Shown: piece after piece, positions 44,612 through 53,408 of the stretch | Layout of the letters: every line of letters starts with the position of its first letter | Position numbering within the stretch: the first letter of the stretch is position 1 | Assembly: GCA_030016385.1 (NCBI GenBank) | Contig: JASEJN010000012.1 | Span: 1-60,598 of the forward strand | Length of the DNA stretch: 60,598 bases | Direction of reading: 5' to 3' | DNA from: Clostridiales bacterium | Lineage (GTDB): Bacteria > Bacillota > Clostridia > Clostridiales > Oxobacteraceae | The notes under the pieces: model-generated | Told to the model about the DNA's origin: nothing | What the model saw: only the letters and a program-made list of their open reading frames with translations | Database searches by the model: none | Position numbers and translations under genes: made by a program

Positions 44612-45738
44612 TATGCTTCCTCCTTTTGAGCGATTTTTCTATCGACCGTATCGCTCTTGCCATCTATTTCGTATTTTATATATTTCTCCAGCCTTCTCTT
44701 TGAAATAAACCTGTACTTTATGAAAAGTTCGCTTCCAAGCACAAAAAACAGTATAATCCCTTGAAGCATCTGCGCTATCGACGATGGTATGTTAAATGCT
44801 ATCTGTATATATGAAGCCCCCTGCACAAGCGCTGCAAACAGCATCGAAACCAGAATTATAAAGGGGGCTTTGAGAGACGAAAGCCAGGTTATTATAATCG
44901 CTGTATATCCGGCACCGCCGGTCAAATCGACCGATAATGTATTGCATACTGCGGAAGCCTCTATCATTCCGGCAAGCCCGCAAAGCCCGCCGCTTATGAA
45001 AAGAACCGTCATAATAGTCCCTTTGATATCGATCCCCGCGTATCTGGCGGTTTTTTCACTTTCGCCGATAACTGCGGTTTCATATCCTATTTTGCTTCTG
45101 TTCATTATAATATACATCAAAAATGCGAGTACCAACGCTATAATCCATCCCATATGGATACCCAGAAATTTGGGAAGTATCGCATTTTGAGAAAAGCCCG
45201 GTATTTTTGGAAATCCCGTTGCCTTAGGGTCCCTCCACGGACCGAATTGAAGATATGTTATAAACTTTAAGGCCACATAGTTTAGCATTAGCGTTACAAT
45301 GGTCTCGTTTGTTCTCCACCTTGCTTTAAAAAATGCCGGTATAAGAGCCCATAAGCCTCCTCCTGCGATTCCGGCTATGGTCATAAATATTAGAAGCAGA
45401 GGCCGCGGCATGCCAGGATATTTCAGCGCTATAAAGCTTGCCGCAAATGCGCCCATATACATCTGCCCCTCCCCTCCTATATTCCAGAATTTCATTTTAA
45501 ATGCGAGGGATATTCCAAGGGAGGTTATGATCAACGGCACCGCCTTTACTGCGACTTCATTAAATCTGTATCTTGAACCGAATGCGCCCTGGACCATTTT
45601 TCCATAAACGCTCAAGGGATTTTGCCCTGTAAAAATATATATAAATATAGCTGATACTAAAAGAGCAAGGGCTATGGAGAATATCCTTATCGCCGTCGAT
45701 TTTATGCTCGAGATTTCAGATCTTTTAATTAATTTCAT
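44611..45738 (-). CDS. Nucleoside-type ABC transporter permease (NupP/YufP-like)
   Basis: 375 residues, BPD_transp_2 family with about nine membrane segments. KAVPLIITSLGISLAFKMKFWNIGGEGQMYMGAFAAS and VIGESEKTARYAGIDIKGTIM match the larger permease of BMP-type nucleoside importers. Its start overlaps the ATPase gene by 14 bases. It works with the smaller permease encoded next. Confidence 0.92.
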   Translation of the reverse strand: MKLIKRSEISSIKSTAIRIFSIALALLVSAIFIYIFTGQNPLSVYGKMVQGAFGSRYRFNEVAVKAVPLIITSLGISLAFKMKFWNIGGEGQMYMGAFAASFIALKYPGMPRPLLLIFMTIAGIAGGGLWALIPAFFKARWRTNETIVTLMLNYVALKFITYLQFGPWRDPKATGFPKIPGFSQNAILPKFLGIHMGWIIALVLAFLMYIIMNRSKIGYETAVIGESEKTARYAGIDIKGTIMTVLFISGGLCGLAGMIEASAVCNTLSVDLTGGAGYTAIIITWLSSLKAPFIILVSMLFAALVQGASYIQIAFNIPSSIAQMLQGIILFFVLGSELFIKYRFISKRRLEKYIKYEIDGKSDTVDRKIAQKEEA

Positions 45739-47266
45739 CGGCGCTATCCTCCCTTCTGCCGCCTGTCATCAAAAGCCCCAATTTTTCACGGGTTGCATCT
45801 TTTGCATCCATTATGCCGCTTATCCTTCCATCATACAGCACCATTATCCTGTCGCAAAGTTCTATTAATACATCCAGATCTTCCCCGATATATAAGACAG
45901 CGACTCCCCTTTTCTTCTGCTTATTTAAAAGATTATAAATGGTATGTGCCGCACCGACATCCAAACCCCTTACAGGATATGCGGTTATCAGAAGTTTAGG
46001 ATTGGACATCATCTCTCTTCCCAAAAGCACTTTTTGTATATTGCCTCCCGAAAGTTTTTTAACGGGAAAGTTGATTCCAGGCGTCTGTATATTGAGCTTT
46101 TCAACGACTTCCCCAGCCTTCCTTTTAGCAGGTTCCCTGTCTATTAAAAGCCCCTTTTGGATTCGGTAATCCTTTAAAATCATATTATCGACTATATCCA
46201 TCGACGCAACAAGCCCCATACCGAGCCTATCCTCAGGTACAAAGCTCATGCTTATTCCCTTTTCAATTATCTCACCTGGTGTCCTGCCGATAATATTTTC
46301 ATTAAAATATAATATTTCTCCGCTGTCCGGTGGTATGAGCCCGGCGATGGATTCACAGAGCTCCTTTTGCCCGCTTCCAGCCACGCCTGCAACGCCAAGT
46401 ATCTCGCCTTCTTTAATATCAAAGCATATATTATTGATGACCTTTACGTTATCCTCATTGAGAACAGACAGATTCTTTACATCGAGCACTTTCTTCCCCT
46501 TTACTGTAACTGCTCTTTTAACCGATAAATCCATAGGTCTTCCCACCATAAGTTCGGTAAGCTTTTCAGGGGTTGTTTTATCCTTGTCCACAGTGCTTAT
46601 AGTCCTGCCTTTATGCAAAACAGTAACCCTGTCGGCGATTTCCATCACTTCATTCATTTTATGAGTGATTATAATGATGCAGCAGCCATGCTTTTTCATG
46701 TTGTTCATTATTTCAAACAGCCTGTCAATCTCCTGCGGGGTAAGGACGGCCGTAGGTTCGTCCATTATAAGTATGTCCGCTCCTTTATAAAGCACCTTGA
46801 TTATCTCGACATTCTGCTTTTCACCTACGGACATCTCATATATTTTTTTATCAAGATTTATATCAAGTCCGTATTTTTCAAACAATTCATCTATCTTTTC
46901 ATTATTTTTCTTCACATTGAGGAATAATCCACCCCTTTCTCCCAGTATGATGCTTTCCCTGGCTGATAAAGCATCTATAAGCTTGAAATGCTGGTGTATC
47001 ATTCCTATGCCTGCCTGGATAGAATCCCTGGGGGAACGAAAATTCACCCTGTTTCCCTTTACATAAATAGAACCGCTGTCAGGGCTATAAATCCCTGACA
47101 GCATATTCATAAGAGTGCTTTTACCGGCGCCATTTTCTCCAAGCAAAGCATGAATTTCCCCGCCTCTTGCTTCAAAGTTTATATTCTTATTTGCAAGTAC
47201 CTTGCCAAAGGACTTCGATATGTTTTCCATCTTTATGGCAGATACCATATTCATGCTTTCCACCAT
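45725..47266 (-). CDS. Nucleoside-type ABC transporter ATP-binding protein (NupO/YufO-like)
   Basis: About 513 residues; starts at 47266 or four codons later are both possible, each with a weak GGTG site. Two ABC cassettes: Walker A GENGAGKSTL with Walker B ILIMDEPTAVL in the first; the second has a degenerate Walker A (GVAGSGQKELCE) and LSGGNIQKVLLGREM, with TAYPVRGLDVGA where the Walker B region should be. A degenerate second cassette is normal for the RbsA/MglA/NupO class. Third gene of the purine-uptake operon. Confidence 0.93.
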   Translation of the reverse strand: MVESMNMVSAIKMENISKSFGKVLANKNINFEARGGEIHALLGENGAGKSTLMNMLSGIYSPDSGSIYVKGNRVNFRSPRDSIQAGIGMIHQHFKLIDALSARESIILGERGGLFLNVKKNNEKIDELFEKYGLDINLDKKIYEMSVGEKQNVEIIKVLYKGADILIMDEPTAVLTPQEIDRLFEIMNNMKKHGCCIIIITHKMNEVMEIADRVTVLHKGRTISTVDKDKTTPEKLTELMVGRPMDLSVKRAVTVKGKKVLDVKNLSVLNEDNVKVINNICFDIKEGEILGVAGVAGSGQKELCESIAGLIPPDSGEILYFNENIIGRTPGEIIEKGISMSFVPEDRLGMGLVASMDIVDNMILKDYRIQKGLLIDREPAKRKAGEVVEKLNIQTPGINFPVKKLSGGNIQKVLLGREMMSNPKLLITAYPVRGLDVGAAHTIYNLLNKQKKRGVAVLYIGEDLDVLIELCDRIMVLYDGRISGIMDAKDATREKLGLLMTGGRREDSADEIN

Positions 47267-47329
47267 TATCACCCGTTATTATCATGATATATATTTTATA
47301 TTTGAGGAATACTCTATATACTCCCGTTA

Positions 47330-48439
47330 TTATTTCGTTTTACCTATAACGCCTTGAACAAACCAGTCCATATTCCATATATCCTTGTCAGCCATGACTT
47401 CGCCGTCTTTAATCTTAACCGTTCCCGTCTGGTCAACTATAGGACCCTTGAAAATCTTGAGAGAACCGTCCATTATGGCCTTTTTTGCCTCGTCAACTTT
47501 TGCCTGCGCTCCTTCAGGCGCGTCCTTCGTAAGAGGTGCAAGATCGACTATGCCGTCGGACATGGGTCCCCAGTAGCTTTCGCTCTTCCATGTCCCATCG
47601 AGCACCGACTTTACAGTCTTGATATAGTATGCGCCCCAATTGAATACAGGTGCTGTCATATAGCCGCTTACTTTGTCTGCGTGATCGAGATCATAACCTA
47701 TGGATGCTACGCCCTTTTCGGAGGCTGCAATCTGTGTCGCGGTGGAATCCTGATGCTGTGCCAGCACGTCTGCGCCCTTGTCGAGGAGAGCTTTCGCAGC
47801 TTCTTTTTCCTTGGCAGGATCATACCATGTATTTGTCCACTTTACTTCAACCGTAGCGTCCTTGTTTACCGATTTTACACCTAACGTAAATGCATTTATT
47901 CCCCTTATAACCTCAGGAATCGGAAATGCCGCCACATATCCTATCTTATTCGATTTTGTCTTCATTCCTGCGACGATACCTGAAAGATATCTTGGTTCTA
48001 TCATTTTTCCAAAATACGTCCCCATATTTTTAAGAGTCTTATAACCCGAGCAGTGCAAAAATATTACATCCGGGTTATCCTTTGCGACCTTTTCGGTATA
48101 GTCCATATATCCAAAACTTGTAGAGAAAATAACCTTTGCACCTTCATCCACAAGATCGCGAAGGGCTTTTTCGCATTCAGGCCCCTCCGGCACGTTTTCC
48201 TTATATAATACCTTAACCTTGTCTCCAAGCTCCTTTTCAAGTGCTTTTCTCCCTTCATCATGTGCTTGCGAATACCCGCCGTCATTTATAGGCCCTATAT
48301 ATATAAAGCCTACTTTAAGAGGTTCCTTTTGAGCATTATCATTTGTTTCAGACGGTTTCTTGTTTGAACTGCAACCTGTAAGCAATACTCCAATCAATAA
48401 AGTTAAACATAAAAATACGCTGATAATTTTTTTCATCAT
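47330..48439 (-). CDS. BMP-family nucleoside-binding lipoprotein (PnrA/NupN-like)
   Basis: 369 residues. N-terminal signal ending in a lipobox LLTGC near residue 23, so it is anchored to the outer face of the membrane. The mature part is a BMP/PnrA domain (VGFIYIGPINDGGYSQAHDEGRKALE, GYKTLKNMGTYFGKMIEPRYLSGIVAG, VLAQHQDSTATQIAASEKG). PnrA-type proteins bind purine nucleosides. It follows xpt by about 90 bases under a guanine riboswitch, which supports purine uptake. Either of two adjacent ATGs could be the start. Confidence 0.94.
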   Translation of the reverse strand: MMKKIISVFLCLTLLIGVLLTGCSSNKKPSETNDNAQKEPLKVGFIYIGPINDGGYSQAHDEGRKALEKELGDKVKVLYKENVPEGPECEKALRDLVDEGAKVIFSTSFGYMDYTEKVAKDNPDVIFLHCSGYKTLKNMGTYFGKMIEPRYLSGIVAGMKTKSNKIGYVAAFPIPEVIRGINAFTLGVKSVNKDATVEVKWTNTWYDPAKEKEAAKALLDKGADVLAQHQDSTATQIAASEKGVASIGYDLDHADKVSGYMTAPVFNWGAYYIKTVKSVLDGTWKSESYWGPMSDGIVDLAPLTKDAPEGAQAKVDEAKKAIMDGSLKIFKGPIVDQTGTVKIKDGEVMADKDIWNMDWFVQGVIGKTK

Positions 48440-48528
48440 TGATCCTCCATTTTATTTTTTGACCGGCCGCGCAAATCTCCAGAGGTCCGGATCCTCTAAA
48501 GTTCTGCATCTCATTTATTTAAAGCGGT

Positions 48529-49098
48529 TTATCTAAAAACCACTTGACCGTCCTCCATGGACTTCACTATTGCAAGGGATTCGATATGTGCGCCCTTTTC
48601 TTCAAGGACCCTTCTTCCCTTTTGGAACTCCTTTTCTATTACAATTCCTATACCGCTTAAGACTGCCCCGGCCTGGTTTATGATATCCAAAAGCCCCAAC
48701 GCAGCCTGTCCTCTTGCAAGGAAATCATCTATTATAAGTATCTTTTCATCTTTTTTTATATATTTTTTGCAGACGTATATGTTATAAGTTTTATTCTTTG
48801 TAAATGAAACAACCTTAGATGTGTAGACATCTTTACCCAGATTGAGCGACATGGACTTTTTCGCGAATACAACCGGTACATTGAAATATTGAGCGGTTAT
48901 ACATGCAATTGCAATCCCTGAAGATTCTATCGTAAGTATTTTCTCTATCTTTTTGCCATCAAATCTCTTTTTAAATTCTTTCCCTATCTCATTCAACAAT
49001 TTGATATCTATCTGATGATTCAAAAAGCTATCTACTTTTAATATGCCGCCTTCTTTTACACTTCCATCCTTTAATATCCTTTGTTTAAGTAATTCCAT
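48529..49098 (-). CDS. xpt: Xanthine phosphoribosyltransferase
   Basis: 189 residues, the usual Xpt length. [32 protein letters not shown] is the conserved start; ESSGIAIA and the PRPP-binding loop [17 protein letters not shown] are present. It converts xanthine and PRPP to XMP for purine salvage. A guanine riboswitch with terminator lies directly upstream, as in Bacillus subtilis xpt, so expression should fall when guanine is plentiful. It heads an operon with the BMP-type nucleoside importer. Confidence 0.97.
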   Translation of the reverse strand: MELLKQRILKDGSVKEGGILKVDSFLNHQIDIKLLNEIGKEFKKRFDGKKIEKILTIESSGIAIACITAQYFNVPVVFAKKSMSLNLGKDVYTSKVVSFTKNKTYNIYVCKKYIKKDEKILIIDDFLARGQAALGLLDIINQAGAVLSGIGIVIEKEFQKGRRVLEEKGAHIESLAIVKSMEDGQVVFR

Positions 49099-49129
49099 GA
49101 CAAACTCCTTTTTGATGAAATAATATAAT

Positions 49130-49160
49130 AAAAAAACCCTCCACGTGACATGGAGAGTTT
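49130..49160 (-). terminator. Expression-platform terminator of the guanine riboswitch
   Basis: Minus strand CTCTCCA pairs with TGGAGGG around a seven-base loop, followed by seven T, 32 bases before the xpt start. It is the OFF-state terminator of the purine riboswitch. Confidence 0.88.
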
Positions 49161-49184
49161 ACAAGTATACAAAAAATAACTCAT

Positions 49185-49262
49185 AAACACCCATAGTCAG
49201 ACCATTTACGGCAGTCCGGTAGAAACACTCAGGCCTTATCCCCGAGCATATACAGGTATCTA
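49185..49262 (-). promoter_or_regulatory. Purine (guanine-type) riboswitch aptamer
   Basis: Minus strand shows the conserved purine aptamer core: GGGGATAAGG loop L2, TGTTTCTACC in J2/3, CCGTAAAT loop L3 and CTGACTATG at the 3' side. The C in GACTATG (position 74 of the class) specifies guanine; adenine switches have T there. P2 and P3 pair acceptably, P1 is weak with mismatches. A terminator lies between it and xpt. Confidence 0.93.
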
Positions 49263-49494
49263 ACGAGCACGCCTTCCGCTAGGTATCAAATACAAAGTTT
49301 TTGGCGTCCCGGAAAATAAAATGTTCGATATTTTATTTGATGTTTATATTTTATTATATAAGCTGATAAAAATCAAGTACAATTTAAAACTAAAACTAAA
49401 AATTTATTACTAATATACGAATTATTTATGATATATAATATATATTGTTCGCTATTTTGAAATATTCCATATTTTTTTTGTCTAAAACTATAAA

Positions 49495-49525
49495 CAAAAA
49501 AGTACCGGTCATTACTATACCGGTA
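49495..49525 (-). terminator. Terminator of the small membrane protein gene
   Basis: TACCGGT/ACCGGTA stem with a nine-base loop and CTTTTTTG on the minus strand, eight bases after the stop codon. Its presence supports the small gene as real. Confidence 0.75.
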
Positions 49526-49533
49526 ACTTAAAA

Positions 49534-49653
49534 TTATTTATGTCTTCTGTATATATTGTGTATCATCGTAAAAATATACATCAATCCCATGTAAATAAGC
49601 ACAATAATGATAAATACAATTACAATAATACCTGCTATTTTAAGATGCAGCAT
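49534..49653 (-). CDS. Small single-helix membrane protein
   Basis: 39 residues on the minus strand beginning MLHLKIAGIIVIVFIIIV, with one strong hydrophobic segment and a basic tail (HNIYRRHK), so the C-terminus probably faces the cytoplasm. GGTGAG precedes the ATG by three bases, a rather short gap, and a good terminator follows. I recognise no family. It could be a regulatory small membrane protein for a nearby transporter or peptidase, but there is no direct evidence. Confidence 0.5.
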   Translation of the reverse strand: MLHLKIAGIIVIVFIIIVLIYMGLMYIFTMIHNIYRRHK

Positions 49654-49724
49654 ACACTCACCGTAAAATAATACTATATTACAAAGTATGCAACATAACG
49701 TTTTTTTACCATATGTTATTCAAA

Positions 49725-50546
49725 TTAATTCCTACCGTATGCCAAACTATGATCAAAAAGTTCCACGGCATTTAAACCTGTAGCGGTTTTTATAGACTGG
49801 GAAGTCGATTTGCCCTTGCTTAGTTCCTGTATTATTCTGTTTATACCATTCATTCCATAATGTTCACCGATGTATTTTACTATCAGGAACGACTGTTTAT
49901 AAGCTTTTATCTCATCCAATCCGTAGAAGTTTCCCTCAAGTTCCTTTATCGTATAATAATCTTCGTAGTCTTTTCCCTTTGCCCATTCATTCCGACAAAC
50001 CTTATATTCTTCATAGAGCGCCGTGCCTTCCGTAAACCATGCCGGCATATTTCCATTGCTTTTATAATCGAGAACATAATGGGTAAGTTCATGGACCAAA
50101 AGGCTTTTCTTCTTATCTGAATTATTGCGGGATTCCATTACACCGACAGTTCCGCAATAATACGCCCCTGTTGCAGGACTTCCCGTACCAAGGGCCATCA
50201 TCTTTTCCATCTCTCCATATTTGGGATATATTATTATATTGATACTGCTTTTAGGTCTATAATCAAAATCTGATACCAAGTTGTTTAAACTTTCCTCTGC
50301 ACTTTCCTTTATAACTTCGGCGCAGTCAGAGCCATCATTTTTATAATAAATCTTAAAATTTTTATCATAGAGCATCTCTGAGCCCTTAAATTCTTTGACA
50401 AAACGCTCTTTAGTCATCTTCCTGTATACAGGGTAAAATATGGTTTTATAAAATCGTGGGAAACATTTAGACCAGATGATGGTAAAGCAAAGTAAAACAG
50501 CAAAAATCAATAAAGTTTTTCTATTGATACTCTTTGTTAGCCTCAC
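49725..50546 (-). CDS. Membrane-anchored gluzincin-type metallopeptidase (peptidase MA-like)
   Basis: About 273 residues from a GTG at 50546 preceded by GGGGTGATTGCA; a GTG three codons earlier overlaps this site. One N-terminal membrane anchor (RKTLLIFAVLLCFTIIW) and an outside domain. The zinc motif is LLVHELTHYVLDYKSNGNMPAWFTEGTALY: HELTH plus a downstream Glu in WFTEG, the HExxH...E arrangement of MA-clan peptidases of the DUF2268/peptidase_MA_2 kind. Substrates unknown; a surface or spore-envelope role is possible. Confidence 0.85.
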   Translation of the reverse strand: MRLTKSINRKTLLIFAVLLCFTIIWSKCFPRFYKTIFYPVYRKMTKERFVKEFKGSEMLYDKNFKIYYKNDGSDCAEVIKESAEESLNNLVSDFDYRPKSSINIIIYPKYGEMEKMMALGTGSPATGAYYCGTVGVMESRNNSDKKKSLLVHELTHYVLDYKSNGNMPAWFTEGTALYEEYKVCRNEWAKGKDYEDYYTIKELEGNFYGLDEIKAYKQSFLIVKYIGEHYGMNGINRIIQELSKGKSTSQSIKTATGLNAVELFDHSLAYGRN

Positions 50547-50555
50547 TGCAATCAC

Positions 50556-50819
50556 CCCGTCACATATAAATATAATATTTTTCTTGCATATTATATCTTC
50601 TTCTATAATTATATGCTTTTTCCTGCAAGAATTACACCTTTTTTCTGAAAATTAACAATGTTTTAATATATTTTTATATTTATACATGACATGGTAAAAA
50701 TATTAATTATATGAATTCAAGTACTTCAAATATGCATATGATCTTCAAATTGGACTGGAAAGAATATAACTGATATCGAGAAAATTTTGATACTATAGAA
50801 CAGCCACAAAAAACATTTA
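50556..50819. other. AT-rich spacer, nothing recognised
   Basis: No coding frame, repeat copy or RNA found between the peptidase gene and the tRNA-Trp terminator. The peptidase promoter should lie near 50570-50640, but no convincing hexamers were found. Confidence 0.4.
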
Positions 50820-50852
50820 AAAAGCCTGCAATTAATATTATCGCAGGCTTTT
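50820..50852 (-). terminator. Terminator of tRNA-Trp
   Basis: Perfect AAAAGCCTGC/GCAGGCTTTT stem with a 13-base loop, directly downstream of the tRNA on the minus strand. Confidence 0.88.
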
Positions 50853-50927
50853 GGCAGGGGTAGAAGGGATCGAACCCTCAACCTTCGGTTTTGGAGACCG
50901 CCACTCTACCAGTTGAGCTATACCCCT
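50852..50927 (-). tRNA. tRNA-Trp (anticodon CCA)
   Basis: Acceptor AGGGGTA/TACCCCT with discriminator G and encoded CCA, D arm GCTC/GAGT, anticodon loop CTCCAAA (anticodon CCA), T loop TTCGATC. All stems pair. A single tRNA gene with its own terminator. Confidence 0.96.
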
Positions 50928-51030
50928 TTAAACAATAATTAATATAACATAAATAATTTTAGTTTGCAATAGAAAAACAGTTTCCATTATGAAAACTGTT
51001 TTCCCATGTCATTTCAGTATACAGGCATAT

Positions 51031-52083
51031 TTACTGTCCGTTGTTATCTTTTGGGCCATTATCGTTCTGCCCCTTCCCATAATTTGCGGGTCCGCTACCA
51101 TATGAGGCATTATCGTTCTGCCCTGCATCTCCCCCCTGAGGAGGATACTTTGCATATGCAGCCTTGGATTTTCTATTTGAAGCAATATAATCTATCAGTG
51201 TTCCCATACCTATAACAAATATGGCAATGCCTATAACAATGTTAAACCATTGAGTATACCATCCACCGAATCTCAATATGACATTAATTATCCAGATCGT
51301 AAATACTCCTACCGCAAGGGCCCCAAATCCCTTTATGCTGCTTTTGGCAACAATCTGCCCTGTTTTTTGACCGATGCAGATATATACCGGAACTAAAGCT
51401 ATCAATGCTGCAACCAAATATGCAAGCCATATGAACGGTACCAAAATCATACCTACTATCGTTATCGCCAGCAAAATCGTAATTAAAATCATCGCGACAG
51501 GAGAACCTAAAAGTACCAGAAGCCCTATGCCAGCCCTTTTTCCTATCCTGTTTTCTATCGTATCCGCCATTTTTTGTACCTTATCCGGCATTATCACATA
51601 GATAAGCGACATTAAAAGGAAAAATGCAACCGTAAATAAGAATGAGATAAACATGCTTCCAGCACTTGAAAATAAGCTGGTCCCACTCCATGGCAGAAAT
51701 ACACGAAATCCGGGGTTTACTTTGTAAAACGTACCTCCGTCCTGACCTATTGCCTCAACGACCCTTCCAAAAACCTTTCCATTTTGCCCGATGTTTATCT
51801 TTCCTGTTATAGTTGTCGCATCTCCATCAACTGTCCCATTCACGTAAATATTTCCAAAAAGTGCTACGGTATTTCCCGTAACTGTACCGTTGACATATAT
51901 ATTACCTGAAAAAGCTACCACATCTCCATCAACCTTAGTGCCTTCATTTACATATATATTCCCGGTCATTTTGACAACATCACTGCTTTGGCCTTGCGGA
52001 GTCGCCGCGAAAGCATAACCTGCCGGAATAAGGAGCAAAGCCGCCAAAATCAGGGAAAAAACTGCCTTTGATATAGATTTCAT
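51031..52083 (-). CDS. Secreted/membrane bactofilin-like repeat protein
   Basis: About 350 residues from MKSISKAVF (GGGAGGT upstream). Signal peptide (residues 1-26, ending AFAA), then a polymer-forming, bactofilin-like beta-helix with repeated units (VKMTGNIYVNEGTKVDGD, VAFSGNIYVNGTVTGN, VALFGNIYVNGTVDGD, then TTITGKINIGQNGKV), about residues 35-110. Four or so membrane segments follow, and a Gly/Asn/Asp-rich disordered tail. Most bactofilins are cytoplasmic, so an exported version with membrane helices is a distinct architecture. It is the last gene of the ECF sigma operon, starting five bases beyond the anti-sigma stop, and is probably part of the envelope-stress response. Confidence 0.82.
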   Translation of the reverse strand: MKSISKAVFSLILAALLLIPAGYAFAATPQGQSSDVVKMTGNIYVNEGTKVDGDVVAFSGNIYVNGTVTGNTVALFGNIYVNGTVDGDATTITGKINIGQNGKVFGRVVEAIGQDGGTFYKVNPGFRVFLPWSGTSLFSSAGSMFISFLFTVAFFLLMSLIYVIMPDKVQKMADTIENRIGKRAGIGLLVLLGSPVAMILITILLAITIVGMILVPFIWLAYLVAALIALVPVYICIGQKTGQIVAKSSIKGFGALAVGVFTIWIINVILRFGGWYTQWFNIVIGIAIFVIGMGTLIDYIASNRKSKAAYAKYPPQGGDAGQNDNASYGSGPANYGKGQNDNGPKDNNGQ

Positions 52084-52087
52084 TTTA

Positions 52088-52666
52088 TTACCTCCCATTT
52101 CCTGCTGTTTTAGATAAATACCCATACAATTTAAGTAAAGCCGACATGAATATCATTAATATAAGCATAAATACGCTGTACGACTCTATAAACGCTCTGA
52201 TCACCACTTCTATGGTTCTTCCTAATGAAAAAATCCTGACAGATAAAATCAAACCTGCATACCATAATTTCGAGAGAAATATAAATGCATCTGATGCCAT
52301 TGAATCAAAAACATCCAAACTTGCAAATATCGTATCGATTACAGGCGTATACAGTATAAACGCCGCCAAACCTATCCATCCTACGACTATAGTCGAAAGG
52401 ATTAACAATCTTAGAATAAATATTTTTATCTTCTCTTTCTCTCTATTATTTTCTCTTATGCTGCTTAAGACTCTTTCTTCAAAGCCAGAAGGAGGATCTT
52501 CCATCTCGGATTCCTCAACTGCAGATAGCGCATCTTTCAGCACCCTAAATTCTGCGCTGCATGAATCGCACGTATCCAAATGTTTATAGAGTTTGACTTC
52601 CTGCTCTTTTGATAAATCCCTGTCGAAATATTTCATAATCAATTCATATGTTGCTCTGCAATCCAT
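52088..52666 (-). CDS. Anti-sigma factor with zinc-finger (ZAS) domain
   Basis: 192 residues. N-terminal zf-HC2/ZAS motif CRATYELIMKYFDRDLSKEQ...HLDTCDSCSAEF (HxxxCxxC), which holds the sigma factor, then a linker and two or three membrane segments (LLILSTIVVGWIGLAAFILY; VFMLILMIFMSALLKLY). It resembles RsiW-type anti-sigma factors released by regulated proteolysis on envelope stress. Its start overlaps the sigma gene by 23 bases, showing translational coupling. Confidence 0.92.
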   Translation of the reverse strand: MDCRATYELIMKYFDRDLSKEQEVKLYKHLDTCDSCSAEFRVLKDALSAVEESEMEDPPSGFEERVLSSIRENNREKEKIKIFILRLLILSTIVVGWIGLAAFILYTPVIDTIFASLDVFDSMASDAFIFLSKLWYAGLILSVRIFSLGRTIEVVIRAFIESYSVFMLILMIFMSALLKLYGYLSKTAGNGR

Positions 52667-53219
52667 TATAACCCTTCTCTCTGTCCATCAATTTATTGCG
52701 CAGCATGAACCTTGCCCTGTACAGCCTGTTTTTTACTATGGTCATAGGTTCATTTAATATGTCCGAGATTTCCTTATAAGAAAGATTCATAAAGTGATAG
52801 TATATAATCATCATCCTGTATTTTTCCGGAAGCGACTTTACAGCCACTTCAACCTCTTTTTTGAGCTCATATGCCATGTAACTGCTTTCGGGAGAATTCG
52901 ACGTATCCTCAATGCCTCCATAAGAAGTCCTGTAATCTTCAATCGGTACGGTGTTCATTTTTCTCTTTCTCATAAAATCGATGCAGGCATTTGATGTAAT
53001 CTTGAGCACCCAGGTGGAAAATTTGCTTTTACCATTATATGACCGAAGCCCTTTATATATTTTTATAAATGCTTCCTGTGCCACGTCTTCCGCTTCATTT
53101 CTGTTATACAGCATCCTCAGGCAAAGATTATAAACGGATTTTTTATAGCGCCCGATTATCTCTTCAAAGGCGTCCAAATCACCTTCCTGAGCTCTTTTTA
53201 TGATTAACCCCTCATCCAA
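52644..53219 (-). CDS. ECF-family RNA polymerase sigma factor (SigW-like)
   Basis: 191 residues from a TTG start; no in-frame ATG or GTG exists before an upstream stop. Region 2 has YNRNEAEDVAQEAFIKIYKGLRSYNGKSKFSTWVLKI and region 4 has LPEKYRMMIIYYHFMNLSYKEISDILNEPMTIVKNRLYRAR. It belongs to the SigW/RpoE ECF group and is paired with a ZAS anti-sigma factor. An ECF-like promoter (53253-53280) suggests autoregulation. Downstream target in this operon: the secreted bactofilin-like protein. Confidence 0.94.
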   Translation of the reverse strand: MDEGLIIKRAQEGDLDAFEEIIGRYKKSVYNLCLRMLYNRNEAEDVAQEAFIKIYKGLRSYNGKSKFSTWVLKITSNACIDFMRKRKMNTVPIEDYRTSYGGIEDTSNSPESSYMAYELKKEVEVAVKSLPEKYRMMIIYYHFMNLSYKEISDILNEPMTIVKNRLYRARFMLRNKLMDREKGYNGLQSNI

Positions 53220-53252
53220 ATGCCATCACTTCTTTCATCTCTCTCAATGCTA

Positions 53253-53280
53253 TATACGTTGCCTGCCATGATTTGTCTGA
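53253..53280 (-). promoter_or_regulatory. Possible ECF-sigma autoregulatory promoter
   Basis: Minus strand TCAGAC (53280-53275), 16-base spacer, CGTATA (53258-53253). Compared with the SigW consensus TGAAAC-N16-CGTA, four of six -35 bases and all four -10 bases match with exact spacing. Located about 35 bases before the sigma gene start. Confidence 0.45.
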
Positions 53281-53408
53281 ACGATTTTTGTATGCTTTCG
53301 ATAGAACGGCTCCTGTAATTGCCTCTAAGCTTTGGTATAATGCAATAGCTGCAATTATTGGCAGCAAAACTATATTTTATCTGCTCTAACCGTTTAAATA
53401 TTTTTTAT

